Shown here: piece by piece, positions 32,999-42,478 of the stretch
Numbering within the stretch: the stretch's first letter is position 1
Layout: every line of letters begins with the position of its first letter
NCBI RefSeq assembly: GCF_011045195.1
Contig: NZ_CP049200.1
Location: 124,001 to 188,000, forward strand
Source of the DNA: Caulobacter soli
GTDB taxonomy: Bacteria; Pseudomonadota; Alphaproteobacteria; Caulobacterales; Caulobacteraceae
Reading direction: 5' to 3'
DNA: 64,000 nucleotides
The notes under the pieces: model-generated
What the model was told of the DNA's origin: nothing
What the model saw: only the letters and a program-made list of their open reading frames with translations
Databases searched by the model: none
Program-made: the position numbers and the translations under genes

Positions 32999-34972
32999 AT
33001 GACCCGTTCGACTTCCGCGGCCCTGCTCGACCAGACTCAGAGCCTGACCAAGATCCGCATCCGTCTGCGCCAGTTCGGCCTGGCCCGCGAAAACCTCCGC
33101 TATGACGAGCCGGCCGACGACGGCGTGCCTCAGCTGGCCGACACCATCGCCGCGGCCGGGGTCATCGTGCCGCCGATCGTGCGGCCTGGCCGCAAGGGCG
33201 AACTGGACTACATGGCCCTGGACGGCCGCCGTCGCCGCATGGGCCTGCTGGTGCTGCTCGAACGCGGGGTGATCACCGAGGATTACGAATTCGACGTCTT
33301 CCTGGTAGTCGACAAGGCCGCCCAGGCCGCCGCCATCGTCCTGCCCAACGCCGAGCACGCGCCCGTCCATGTCGCCGCGATCATCGCGGCGATCGGCAAG
33401 TTCCGCAAAGCCAGGATGGACACCGCCTTCATCGCCGCCTCGCTCGGCTATTCGGAGGTGGAGATCAGGCGCCTGGAGGCGCTGGCCGGGGTCCACCCCC
33501 TGGTGCTGGCGGCCCTGCGCCAAGGCAAGCTGACCCTCAAGCAGGTGCGGGGGTTTGCCCGGATCGGCGACAAGACCCAGCAGGCGCAACTGGCCCAGTC
33601 CGCGCTGGACGGCCACTTCCAGGACTACCAGCTGCGCACTTTGCTCAGCGAGGGGCAGGTGACGGTCGAGGACGGCCGTTTTGGCCTGGTCGGGGCGTCG
33701 CGTTACGCCGCCGCGGGCGGCCGGCTGGTGTCGGATCTCTTCGGGGAGCTGCCCGACAAGGTCGTGGATCCGGAGATCCTCGACGCCCAGTGGCGCGATC
33801 GCATCGCGCCACTGATCCAGGCCTTCAAGGGTCAGGGGCTGGCGGTCTATGTCGGTCCCGACAACGGCTATCGCGCGCCCGACGGCTTTGAGTCCCTGCC
33901 CTATGTCTATCATGGCGATCTGACCGCGGCCCAAAAGACCGCCCGCGCGGAAGCGCGCGCCCTGCTCGACGACGAGGTCGCGGCGTTGCGCCAGGCGCCG
34001 ATGGAGGCGGAAGGCTCTCTGGATCTGGTCGCCAATGTGCTGGCCGCTCGCCAGCGGTTGGCGCAGGCGGCCCTGGGCGACCGGACGCTGGGCGCGGTGC
34101 TGTTGACGCCCAGCGCCGATCTGGGCGTGGACGTCACCTTCTACGCCCTGCCCGCGTCCGAGATCGAGGAGGACGACGAGGCGGCGCCGGACGACCAAGC
34201 CGATGAGGACGAGATCGGCGCGGTCGTCGAGCTGGTCACGCCCAGAACCGTCGTCGTGGTCGACGGGGTCGGCCATAGCCTGCACGAGACGCGCACGGAC
34301 ATCGCCACCCGGGGCCTGATCCGCGACCTGGCCGATCATCCCGGCGCGGCCCTGACCGCCCTTGTGGCCCAGCTCTTCAAGCTCCTGGCCCTGAAGACCC
34401 ATGTCCGCCAGGGGGAGTCGGCCCTGACCCTGTCGGCGGCCCCTTACAAGCGCGGCGCCCTGCCCGCCCATCCCGCGCTCGATGGCGAGGTTCGCGCCCG
34501 GCTGGAGACGCGCCGCGAGACCTATCTGGCCTCGGGGCTGCGGCCCGTCGCCTTCGTCGACAGTCTGGCGCATGGGGAGAAGATGGCGCTGCTGGCCGAA
34601 CTCGTCGCCGTCAGCCTCGATGTCCGCGAAGCCCGCACCAGCCTCGTGCGCCACGGGGCTCGGGCCGAGGCCGCCGAGATCGCCGCGCTCTGCGACGCCG
34701 AGCTCAGTCTCCACTGGACGCCCGATCGGGCCTTCCTCGCCGCCCATTCCAAGGCCCAACTGCTGGCGATGCTGGCGGAAATGGGCGTGGAGGACGCCCG
34801 CGCCGCGAGCCTGAAGAAGGACGAACTGGTCGTCTTCGTCGGCGAGGCGGCGGCCGAACGTCAGTGGACGCCTTCGGCCCTGGCGTGGACGGCGCCGATC
34901 CAGGCCGAGGCGCCCGAGGAGACGCCCGACGTCGAGGCGACGGGCGCGGCGCCCGACGCGGCGGCGGCCTGA
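32999..34972 (+). CDS. ParB-like N-terminal domain protein (plasmid type)
   Basis: This 657-residue protein has a ParB/Spo0J-like N-terminal nuclease/CTPase-type domain ([19 protein letters not shown], corresponding to the ParB G-E-R-R region) and a helix-turn-helix part ([32 protein letters not shown]). A long C-terminal region of unknown fold follows. Such large ParB-like proteins are common in alphaproteobacterial plasmids beside strawberry-notch helicase genes, as here. No ParA is adjacent, so a segregation role is not assured. The start is uncertain: ATG 32999, ATG 32966 and GTG 32948 are in frame. Confidence 0.8.
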   Translation: MTRSTSAALLDQTQSLTKIRIRLRQFGLARENLRYDEPADDGVPQLADTIAAAGVIVPPIVRPGRKGELDYMALDGRRRRMGLLVLLERGVITEDYEFDVFLVVDKAAQAAAIVLPNAEHAPVHVAAIIAAIGKFRKARMDTAFIAASLGYSEVEIRRLEALAGVHPLVLAALRQGKLTLKQVRGFARIGDKTQQAQLAQSALDGHFQDYQLRTLLSEGQVTVEDGRFGLVGASRYAAAGGRLVSDLFGELPDKVVDPEILDAQWRDRIAPLIQAFKGQGLAVYVGPDNGYRAPDGFESLPYVYHGDLTAAQKTARAEARALLDDEVAALRQAPMEAEGSLDLVANVLAARQRLAQAALGDRTLGAVLLTPSADLGVDVTFYALPASEIEEDDEAAPDDQADEDEIGAVVELVTPRTVVVVDGVGHSLHETRTDIATRGLIRDLADHPGAALTALVAQLFKLLALKTHVRQGESALTLSAAPYKRGALPAHPALDGEVRARLETRRETYLASGLRPVAFVDSLAHGEKMALLAELVAVSLDVREARTSLVRHGARAEAAEIAALCDAELSLHWTPDRAFLAAHSKAQLLAMLAEMGVEDARAASLKKDELVVFVGEAAAERQWTPSALAWTAPIQAEAPEETPDVEATGAAPDAAAA

Positions 34973-35057
34973 TCCGATCCGAGCCCTCGCCGACGGCGGG
35001 GGCTCGGGCTTTGCAGCCCCTGGCGGCGGCGAGGCCTTGGCCGCTAGAGTGGGCGAT

Positions 35058-35354
35058 ATGCCGATGGATGAAGACACCCAACTGGCCTTGAGCCGGCTCG
35101 TCGCCCTGGCGATGGACGACGGCGCGGCGAGCAAGGCCGCGGCCGATTTCCTGCTGGCCTGGTGGGACGTGGAGGCCTGGGGCGGCTTTGGGCCCAACCA
35201 GGCCTGGCTGCTGGACGATCAGGCCGCGGCCGATCTGGCGCGGGTGTTCGCCTTCGTCGCCCGAGCCCAGATCTATCCGGACGCGGTGATGGACCGCGCC
35301 GAGCTCGAGGCCCTGGCGCGCCGCTGGCGGCCGGGCGCGGCCAAGGCCGTCTAA
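35058..35354 (+). CDS. DUF7673-like small protein
   Basis: The 98-residue protein contains the pattern LLAWWDVEAWGGFG followed by a D-rich helix and WRPG near the end, which I associate with DUF7673, a family found on proteobacterial plasmids next to ParB-like and strawberry-notch genes. The function is unknown. The ATG at 35058 opens MPMDEDTQLALSRLVALAMDD. It lies between those two large genes in the same direction. Confidence 0.65.
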   Translation: MPMDEDTQLALSRLVALAMDDGAASKAAADFLLAWWDVEAWGGFGPNQAWLLDDQAAADLARVFAFVARAQIYPDAVMDRAELEALARRWRPGAAKAV

Positions 35355-35414
35355 GGCTCGGGCCCAAAGGTCAGGTGAAGGCGGGGGACGGGCGAGCCCG
35401 TCGGGTCTGGAGGG

Positions 35415-38400
35415 ATGAGCCCTTCGCGGCGGGTGAGCCAGAGCCCCGCCATGGACGCGCTTCTTCCGCTCTTCGCCGCCTCGCCCGCCGCTTCCGCCGA
35501 CACCAGCGCCAATCTGCTGGCCGCCGCCCGAGCCCTCTCGGCCCAGCTCAATCGCTCCCGTCCGCTGGACCGCAAGCTGATCTCCGGCGTGATGACCACC
35601 ACCTTCGGCGGCGCCGACGTCGACGGCGCCTGGTCCTGGCGTGACGCCTATGACGCGGTCGAGGCGGCGCTGGTGCTGCAGATCCGGCGCCTGGCGCCGC
35701 AGGTCGCGCGCCTGGAAGACGCGCCGGCCGAAATCTGCGCCCTCCTGGCCAGCCTCTCGGCCCTGACCCCGACCCAGAGCCGGCGCTCGGAGGAACAGGT
35801 GGCGCTGGACCAGTTTTCCACGCCGCCCGCGCTGGGCGCCCTGGCGGTGCTGGCCGGCCAGGTGCGGCCTGGCGACACGGTGCTCGAACCCTCGGCCGGG
35901 ACAGGGTTGCTGGCGGTGCTGGCCGAGGTCTGCGGGGCGCAATTGACGCTCAACGAGCTGGCGGCCGGCCGCGCCGGCTTGCTCGACGGGCTTTTCGCTG
36001 GGGCTGCGCGCACCCGTCACGACGCGGTTCATCTGAAGGATCTTCTGGAAGCCTCCGGATCGTTCGACGCCGTGGTGCTCAATCCGCCCTTCCAGGCGCT
36101 GGCGGCGCATCTGGAGGCGGCGCTCGAGGTGCTGGCCGAGGGCGGGCGCTTGTCGGCGATCGTCCCGGCGCGCCTGTTCGAGGACGAGGCGGCGTTGAAG
36201 CGCCTGTCGCGCCACGGCGCCGTGGTCGCGCGCATCGCCTTCCCGGCTCGCGCCTATGCCGGCCACGGAACCTCGGTCGAGACCGGACTGCTGGTGATCG
36301 ATCGCGGCGTGGCGGCCGCTTGCGGCGCCGTCGTCGCCGCCGAAACCCTCGCCGATGCGGCCAAGGCCGCCGCCGCGGTGACCGCGCGGGCCAGCGCCAA
36401 GCCCCGGCGCTTTGTCAGCGTGGCCCAGGTCTCGGTGCTGGCGCCGCGGGCCCGGTCCTTGGCGACACCCGCCGGACGCCTCTCCCTGATCAACGCGACC
36501 GAGCCGCTCGACTATCGGGTCATCGACTGGACGGGCGAGGGCCAGGACGTGGGCCTCTACCAGGCTTATCGCCTGGGACGGATCGCCATCGATCGCGCCG
36601 CCCCCCACCCGTCGGCCCTGGTGGAGTCGCGGCCCATGGCCTCGGTGGCGCCGCCGGCCCCGACCTACCGGCCGATCCTGCCCTCGCGGCTCCTGGCCGA
36701 GAACCGGTTGTCGGACGCCCAACTGGAGACGGTGATCTATGCCGGCGAGGCCCATGCGGTGATGCTGCCCGGCGCCTGGACGATCTCCCAAGCGCCTCAC
36801 ATCGCCTTGTCGGTCGGCGCCGACACGCCCGAGGCGGTGCATTTCCGGCGCGGCTTCTTCCTGGGTGACGGCACCGGCTGCGGCAAGGGCCGGCAGATCG
36901 CCGGGATCATCGCCGACAACATGGCCCAGGGCCGGGTCCAGGCGGTGTGGCTGTCCAAGAACGACGCCCTGTTGGAAGACGCGCGCCGCGACTGGTCGGC
37001 CATCGGCGGGACGGCCAGCGACATTGTCGCCCAAGGGTCCTGGAAGCAGGCCGACGCCATCCGCCTGGACCGGGGCGTCCTCTATTCGACCTACGCCACC
37101 TTGCGTCAGCCGGCGCGGGGAACGCGGCCCTCGCGCCTGGATCAGGTCGTCGCCTGGCTCGGCGAGGACTTCGAGGGGGTGATCGTCTTCGACGAGGCCC
37201 ACGCCATGGCCAACGCCGCCGGCGGCGGCAAGGGCGCGCGCAGCCCCAAGAAGGCCTCGCAGCAGGGCATGGCGGGTCTGGCCCTGCAGAACCGCTTGCC
37301 AAAGGCCCGCGTCCTCTATGTCTCGGCGACGGGCGCGACGACGCCGGAGAACCTGGCCTACGCCTCGCGCCTGGGTCTGTGGGGCGGGGTCGAGGCGCCG
37401 TTCGTCAATCGCGAAACCTTCCTGGACGCCATCGAATCCGGCGGCGTGGCGGTCATGGAGCTGATCGCCCGGGAGCTGAAGGCGTTGGGGCTCTATATCG
37501 CCCGCTCGCTGTCGTTCGACGGCGTCGAGTACGAGGCGCTGGGTCATCCGCTGACGGCGCAGGACATCGAGATCTGGAACAGCTGGGCCGACGCCTACCA
37601 GCTGATCCATCGCAATCTGCGCGAGGCCCTGAAGGCCACCGGCGTGATCAACGAGGACGGCAAGGTCAAGAGCGGCCAGGCCGCCTCGGCGGTGATGTCG
37701 GCCTTCGAAGGCGCCAAGCTTCGGTTTTTCGGCCACCTCCTGGCCGGGCTGAAGACCCCCAGCCTGATCGCCGCGATCCGCGAGGATCTCACCCATGATC
37801 GCTGCGCCGTCGTCCAGGTCGTCTCCACCAACGCCGCGGTGATGGAGCGCAAGCTGGCCCAGCTCCCGGTCGAGGAGTGGAACAACCTCTCCATCGACCT
37901 GACGCCCAAGGAGCAGGTGCTGGACTATCTGATGTCGGCCTTCCCGGTGCAGGCCATGACCGAGGTCGAGGACGAGGCCGGCGAGATCACCCTGGTCCCG
38001 TTGCTGGAGGACGGCGCGCCCGTCCTGAGCCAGGCGGCCTTGCGCCTGCGCGAGGACACCGTCGCGCATTTGGCCTGTCTGCCGGCCGTGCCGGGGGTGC
38101 TGGACGCGGTGCTGGAGGCCTTGAGTCCGGACCTGGTCGCCGAGATCACCGGGCGCGCTCGGCGGGTCGTTTCTCGCGGCGGCCGCAAGGTCGTGGAGCG
38201 CCGCAGCGGCTCGGCGGCCACGGTCGAGACCGACGCCTTCATGGCGGGCAAGAAGCGCGTGCTGGTCTTCTCCGACGCCGGTGGGACCGGGCGCAGCTAT
38301 CACGCCGATCTGGCCGCCGCCAACCAGCAGCGCCGGGTCCATTACCTGGTCGAACCGGGCTGGCGGGCCGACGCGGCCATCCAGGGCCTGGGCCGGTCGC

Positions 38401-39704
38401 ACCGCACCAACCAGGCCAGCGCCCCGATGTTCCGGCCGGTGACGACCGACATCCACGGCGAGAAGCGCTTCTTGTCGACCATCGCCCGACGCCTGGACAG
38501 CCTGGGCGCCCTGACCCGGGGCGAGCGGCGCTCGGCCGGCAATGGCCTGTTTCGGCCCGAGGACAACCTGGAAAGCCCCTGGGCGCATCGCGCGCTGCAG
38601 GCCTTCTACGTCGCCCTGTTTTCCGGCCAGGTGGAGGCCATGAGCCGCGAAGACTTCGAGGCCAGGACCGGGCTGTCGTTGCTCGACCATGACGGCGCCC
38701 TCAAGAGCTCGGACGACCTGCCGCCGATGAACACCTTCCTCAATCGACTGCTGGCCCTGCGGATCGAGGACCAGAACGGTCTGTTCGCCGCCTTCGACGC
38801 CATCCTGTCCGGCATCCTGGAGCGGGCGGCCGCCTCGGGCGCGCTCGACCGGGGCATGGAGGACATCGTCGCCGACGATCTGGAGGTGTTGGGCGAGGAG
38901 GTCCTGCGCACCGATGTGGCCACCCGCGCCGAAACCCGGCTGGTGCGGTTTTCGGTCCGAACGCGCCGCCCGCTGATCTCGGCCGACGAGGCCTTGGCCG
39001 GTCAGGATGCGGCCGCGCTGCTGATGGCCGTCAATTCCAAATCGGGCCGCGCGGCCCTGGTGGTTCAGGGCCTGACCACCACGGACGACAACGATCGCCT
39101 GATCCAGGCCGTGCGCCTGATCCGGCCCGAAAAGCGCACTGTCGCCGCGCTCAAGGCGTTCGAGGAGTCCGCGTGGGAGCCGGTCGACGAGACCGCCTGG
39201 CGGACGGCCTGGGCCGCCGAGGTCGCCGCCGCCGACCCGTGGGTTTCACGGGAGATGGCCCTGGTCACCGGGCTGCTGCTGCCGGTGTGGTCAAGCCTGC
39301 CGGGCAAGCAGGCGACGGTGCGCCGCCTGAAGGCCCCCGACGGCCGGCGCTGGCTGGGCCGGGTGCTGGATCCAGGCCAGGTTCCGGCCCTGAAGGTGGC
39401 GCTTGGCCTGACCGACACCGCCCGGGCCGTGGGCGAAAGCGGCGTCGCCCGGCGCATGATCCTGGACGAAGGCGCGTCCCTGTCCCTGGCGGGCGGCCTG
39501 TGGCTGCGACGCGCCAAGGTGATGGACCGCTGGCGGATCGAGGTGGTCGGGGCGGCCGCCCAGCGACAGGCCTTCGTCCAGCTCGGCTGCTTTGTCGAGA
39601 TCATCAACTATCAGCCGCGGGTGTTTGTGCCCGCCGATCAGGAGGCGGTGCTGTCGGCGGTCCTGGAGAAGTGGCCGGCCCAGACCATTTTGGCCGCGGC
39701 CTAG
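35415..39704 (+). CDS. Strawberry notch-like helicase with N-terminal DNA methyltransferase domain
   Basis: This 1429-residue protein has three parts. Residues about 110-330 are a class I SAM methyltransferase fold with LEPSAGTGLLAVLAE (SAM motif) and NPPF at 223-226 (catalytic N6-adenine type). Residues about 420-760 form a superfamily-2 NTPase of the strawberry-notch type with GDGTGCGK (484-491) and DEAH (593-596). Residues about 860-1100 form the helicase C-terminal half (SDAGGTGRSYHADL, QGLGRSHRTNQ). It is a typical large plasmid gene of alphaproteobacteria, proposed to protect or process transferred DNA; this role is inferred. At ATG 35415 the GGAGGG site lies directly adjacent, so ATG 35451 remains possible. 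Confidence 0.85.
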   Translation: MSPSRRVSQSPAMDALLPLFAASPAASADTSANLLAAARALSAQLNRSRPLDRKLISGVMTTTFGGADVDGAWSWRDAYDAVEAALVLQIRRLAPQVARLEDAPAEICALLASLSALTPTQSRRSEEQVALDQFSTPPALGALAVLAGQVRPGDTVLEPSAGTGLLAVLAEVCGAQLTLNELAAGRAGLLDGLFAGAARTRHDAVHLKDLLEASGSFDAVVLNPPFQALAAHLEAALEVLAEGGRLSAIVPARLFEDEAALKRLSRHGAVVARIAFPARAYAGHGTSVETGLLVIDRGVAAACGAVVAAETLADAAKAAAAVTARASAKPRRFVSVAQVSVLAPRARSLATPAGRLSLINATEPLDYRVIDWTGEGQDVGLYQAYRLGRIAIDRAAPHPSALVESRPMASVAPPAPTYRPILPSRLLAENRLSDAQLETVIYAGEAHAVMLPGAWTISQAPHIALSVGADTPEAVHFRRGFFLGDGTGCGKGRQIAGIIADNMAQGRVQAVWLSKNDALLEDARRDWSAIGGTASDIVAQGSWKQADAIRLDRGVLYSTYATLRQPARGTRPSRLDQVVAWLGEDFEGVIVFDEAHAMANAAGGGKGARSPKKASQQGMAGLALQNRLPKARVLYVSATGATTPENLAYASRLGLWGGVEAPFVNRETFLDAIESGGVAVMELIARELKALGLYIARSLSFDGVEYEALGHPLTAQDIEIWNSWADAYQLIHRNLREALKATGVINEDGKVKSGQAASAVMSAFEGAKLRFFGHLLAGLKTPSLIAAIREDLTHDRCAVVQVVSTNAAVMERKLAQLPVEEWNNLSIDLTPKEQVLDYLMSAFPVQAMTEVEDEAGEITLVPLLEDGAPVLSQAALRLREDTVAHLACLPAVPGVLDAVLEALSPDLVAEITGRARRVVSRGGRKVVERRSGSAATVETDAFMAGKKRVLVFSDAGGTGRSYHADLAAANQQRRVHYLVEPGWRADAAIQGLGRSHRTNQASAPMFRPVTTDIHGEKRFLSTIARRLDSLGALTRGERRSAGNGLFRPEDNLESPWAHRALQAFYVALFSGQVEAMSREDFEARTGLSLLDHDGALKSSDDLPPMNTFLNRLLALRIEDQNGLFAAFDAILSGILERAAASGALDRGMEDIVADDLEVLGEEVLRTDVATRAETRLVRFSVRTRRPLISADEALAGQDAAALLMAVNSKSGRAALVVQGLTTTDDNDRLIQAVRLIRPEKRTVAALKAFEESAWEPVDETAWRTAWAAEVAAADPWVSREMALVTGLLLPVWSSLPGKQATVRRLKAPDGRRWLGRVLDPGQVPALKVALGLTDTARAVGESGVARRMILDEGASLSLAGGLWLRRAKVMDRWRIEVVGAAAQRQAFVQLGCFVEIINYQPRVFVPADQEAVLSAVLEKWPAQTILAAA

Positions 39705-39830
39705 GCCGGTGGGCGGTCGGATCGCCAGGATCTGGTCGCGGCCAACGCCGCCAGGGACCGGCGATCCGTACCCTCCCCGGGGTCGGATCGCCTCGCGACC
39801 CCTAGGACCGGCCCACGCCCCGGCCGAGGA

Positions 39831-40304
39831 TCAAAGCCCCAGATCGGTCAGGCTCGGATGGTCGTCAGGTCTTGGCCCGCTGCGATCCCAGTGGAACTTG
39901 CGATCGGCGTCCTTGATGGGAAGATCGTTGATGCAGGCATGGCGTTGCTCCATCAGGCCCGCGTCGTTGAACTGCCAGTTCTCGTTGCCGTAGGAGCGGA
40001 ACCAGTTGCCGCTGTCGTCGCGCCACTCATAGGCGAAGCGCACGGCGATCCTATTGCCCGTGAACGCCCAAAGCTCCTTGATCAGTCGGTAGTCCAGCTC
40101 GCGAACCCACTTTTTCTGCAGGAAGGCGATGATGGCCGGACGGCCCACGACAAATTCGCTGCGATTGCGCCAGCGGCTGTCTGGCGTGTAGGCCAGCGCC
40201 ACACCCTCCGGATTGCAGGTGTTCCAGCCGTTTTCGGCGAGGCGAACCTTCTGAATCGCCGTCTCTTGCGTGAACGGCGGAAATGGAGGACGCGATTCAG
40301 TCAT
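39831..40304 (-). CDS. DUF1348 / SnoaL-like NTF2-fold protein
   Basis: The 157-residue protein belongs to the DUF1348 family of NTF2-like proteins, recognised from [53 protein letters not shown] and the C-terminal [27 protein letters not shown] (in parts). The biochemical role is unknown. It is divergent from the flavin-binding PPOX-type gene at 40598, and the two often occur together with oxidoreductase genes under a TetR regulator. Confidence 0.85.
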   Translation of the reverse strand: MTESRPPFPPFTQETAIQKVRLAENGWNTCNPEGVALAYTPDSRWRNRSEFVVGRPAIIAFLQKKWVRELDYRLIKELWAFTGNRIAVRFAYEWRDDSGNWFRSYGNENWQFNDAGLMEQRHACINDLPIKDADRKFHWDRSGPRPDDHPSLTDLGL

Positions 40305-40404
40305 GTCATGGGTCCGATCGATGGCGGTGAACGCCGAGATTGAGATTGGCCGCCAGCGGGCCCGCCGGCGTCATTCGAGCACGGCTTGGCGACCGATCAA
40401 CGGT

Positions 40405-40447
40405 TTGCCAAACACCGGCGGCTTGTATAATTGGCCAACCGAACGGT
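40405..40447 (+). promoter_or_regulatory. Promoter with overlapping palindrome upstream of the PPOX gene
   Basis: TTGCCA (40405-40410) and TATAAT (40426-40431) are separated by 15 bp and face the PPOX-type gene. Seven bases downstream lies ACCG-AA-CGGT (40438-40447), a palindrome of the kind bound by TetR-family repressors. No tetR gene is in the window, so the regulator would be encoded elsewhere. Confidence 0.5.
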
Positions 40448-40597
40448 CAATTAATAGGCGCGATGGGACGGTCTCCAAAGTGTCTGGGCCGCGGCGAGAT
40501 CCGCGACAGGTTTGCGGATTGGGGGATGTTCAAGGCGCGTCCAAAACAGCGCCATCGCAAAGCGTCTTAAATGGCGATCACAAAGCGGAGCCCGAAC

Positions 40598-41230
40598 ATG
40601 TCGCATGGCTTTCTCGATATCGCGGTGACGCCGAGCGTTCGCGCCGTGCAGGCCAAGATGGGCGCCGACCACCTATGGGACAACTTCAACTCACGGCGAG
40701 ACTTTGATCGGTTCACCGAGAACGAGGGCGCGTTCATCGCCGCCCGCGACAGCTTCTATATGGCTTCGGTTTCGGAAACCGGCTGGCCCTATGTCCAGCA
40801 CCGGGGCGGGCCGCGGGGCTTTCTCAAGCTGATCGACGAGCGCACGCTCGCCTTCGCCGACTATCGGGGCAATCGTCAGTACATCAGCGCCGGAAATTTC
40901 GCGGCGGACAATCGTGCGTGTTTGTTTTTGATGGACTACGCCCACAGGGCGCGACTGAAGATCTATGTTCACGTCCAGACCCTTGAACTCGACACCGATC
41001 CGACCTTCACGGACCGGGTTATGGATCGCGACTACAAGGCCAAGCCGGAGCGCTTGTTCCGGCTCGGCCTGGACGCTTTCGATTGGAACTGCCCCCAACA
41101 CATCACCCCGCGCTTCACCGAGCACGAGGTGTCCGAGGCGGTTCAGCCGCTTCGCGATCGTCTGGCCCAACTTGAAGCCGAGAACGCCGCGCTTCAGGCT
41201 CGGCTCGCCGCCATCGGCGACGTGGTCTGA
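40598..41230 (+). CDS. Pyridoxamine 5'-phosphate oxidase-family flavoprotein
   Basis: The 210-residue protein has the FMN-binding split-barrel pattern: SFYMASVSETGWPYVQHRGGPRGFL, then LAFADYRGNRQYISAGNF and a dimer strand. The last 30 residues are a coiled coil (LRDRLAQLEAENAALQARLAA). These small flavoproteins reduce or bind flavin and are not true PdxH. The ATG at 40598 has a CGGAG ribosome site at suitable distance; ATG 40571 has none. Confidence 0.85.
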   Translation: MSHGFLDIAVTPSVRAVQAKMGADHLWDNFNSRRDFDRFTENEGAFIAARDSFYMASVSETGWPYVQHRGGPRGFLKLIDERTLAFADYRGNRQYISAGNFAADNRACLFLMDYAHRARLKIYVHVQTLELDTDPTFTDRVMDRDYKAKPERLFRLGLDAFDWNCPQHITPRFTEHEVSEAVQPLRDRLAQLEAENAALQARLAAIGDVV

Positions 41231-41518
41231 AAGCGCGGACCGCCCACGGCGTCGAGCCGCCGCAGGGCGTGATCCGCGGTGCGACCGGCGCCTCCAGTTG
41301 ACCGGCGTCCAGGCGGGGGGCGAAACATCCAACCGTCTGGGTTTGTGTGTCCAATGGGTGGGGCGTAGCCGCAGCCCAGCTGCTCGAACGGCGGGTCCCA
41401 GATGCTCGGACCTGGGCTTGCTGCGCCGACGCGGCCGGCGCTCATAAAGGGAAAAGGGAGGCGGTCGGCGATCGAGCGATCCGGAGCTTGGTCCGGCGCC
41501 GACAGCGCCGAGAGCGCC

Positions 41519-42295
41519 ATGTCCACCTCCCCTTCTCCTTCCTCTTCAGGCGTCCAGTCCGATCTCCCCGGCCCCTCTGCGGCGAACACGGCTTTGTCCT
41601 CCGTGGCCGACGCTGTCGGTACGATGCGATTTGATGTGATCGACGACGACGGCTCGGCCCGCGTCCGAGCCTTGGCCCGGCGATATGGCCTCGACGCGCT
41701 GCGCGAGGACGAACTGCTGGAACTGCATCTGGCGCGTCTTGGCCATCGCCAGGCGCGCGCAATGGCCAAGGCGTTGATGACGCGGTTTGGCGGGCTGGTC
41801 GCTGTTCTGGCCGCCGATCGCATTGCGTTGGAGCGCCATGTCGGACCCGAAGCGGCCCTCGACCTGAAGATCGTGCGTGAAACCGCCGTGCGCCTGGCCG
41901 CCGGCGTCCTGCCCAAGCGTCTGCTTCTGAGCTCGAACGTTCAGGTCGCGGCCTATCTGAAGACCCTGATGGCCGGCCTGCCCCGCGAGGAGTTCTGGGT
42001 GCTGTTCCTGGATCGCAAGAACCAGTTGCTGCGGGCCGAGCGCTTGGGCGTGGGGACGGTCGATCATGCGCCGGTCTATCCGCGCGAAGTGCTGCGTCGG
42101 GCTTTGGAGCTGAACGCCTCGGCGATGATCCTGGCCCACAACCATCCCTCCGGCGATCCGCAGCCGTCTCGCCCCGACATCGAGATGACCACGACCCTGA
42201 TCGACGCCGGCAAGATCCTGCAGATCACCGTCCACGACCATATGATCGTCGGTGGCGCGGAGGTGAGCAGTCTGCGGAGCATGGGCTTGATCTAG
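41519..42295 (+). CDS. radC: RadC-family JAMM domain protein
   Basis: This 258-residue protein has an N-terminal helix-hairpin-helix-like region (DELLELHLARLGHRQARAMAKAL) and a C-terminal JAMM/MPN domain with the metal motif H207-N-H209-P-S-G and D220 (RPDIEMT). RadC homologues like this are common accessory genes of plasmids, ICEs and genomic islands; the DNA-repair role is doubtful. ATG 41519 is used; a longer frame upstream lacks conservation. The last codons lie within the left 77-bp direct repeat. Confidence 0.88.
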   Translation: MSTSPSPSSSGVQSDLPGPSAANTALSSVADAVGTMRFDVIDDDGSARVRALARRYGLDALREDELLELHLARLGHRQARAMAKALMTRFGGLVAVLAADRIALERHVGPEAALDLKIVRETAVRLAAGVLPKRLLLSSNVQVAAYLKTLMAGLPREEFWVLFLDRKNQLLRAERLGVGTVDHAPVYPREVLRRALELNASAMILAHNHPSGDPQPSRPDIEMTTTLIDAGKILQITVHDHMIVGGAEVSSLRSMGLI

Positions 42296-42340
42296 CCCGC
42301 TCGCGTCAGGATCTACGAATTGCGGCCGTGACCTCCGGCG
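42264..42340 (+). repeat. Left copy of a 77-bp direct repeat (radC 3' end plus lysE 3' end)
   Basis: This copy has 73 of 77 bases identical to 51062-51138, at an offset of 8798 bp, with mismatches at 42271, 42273, 42279 and 42302. It contains the last codons of intact radC followed by the final codons of lysE in antisense. The two copies bracket the catabolic segment. Confidence 0.9.
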
Positions 42341-42460
42341 CAAGCTGGCCGTGAGCACATCGCCCGCGATGGGATCGCTCAGATAGGCCTTGCCTTCGGC
42401 GAGGCCGTAGTTGCCGCCGGTGAGTTGCGCCTCGCCCGAGAACGTTTTCGTGGGCCCGCC
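42341..42460 (-). pseudogene. TonB-dependent receptor fragment
   Basis: Read on the minus strand this gives PTKTFSGEAQLTGGNYG, LAEGKAYLSDPIAGDVLTAS, a piece of the plug/barrel junction of a TonB receptor. It resembles the same stretch of the intact receptor at 46907-49159 (DDFHGEVQASAGNYG, LVQGKAYLSGP). No start, plug or barrel remains. The fragment begins exactly where the left 77-bp repeat ends. Confidence 0.7.
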
Positions 42461-42478
42461 AAATCCGCATCAGCCGGT

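Noticed and set aside
34704..38690. A 1328-residue open frame on the minus strand
   Set aside because: It is fully antisense to the strawberry-notch gene, has no domain and the Gly/Arg/Gln-rich composition of GC-driven shadow frames.
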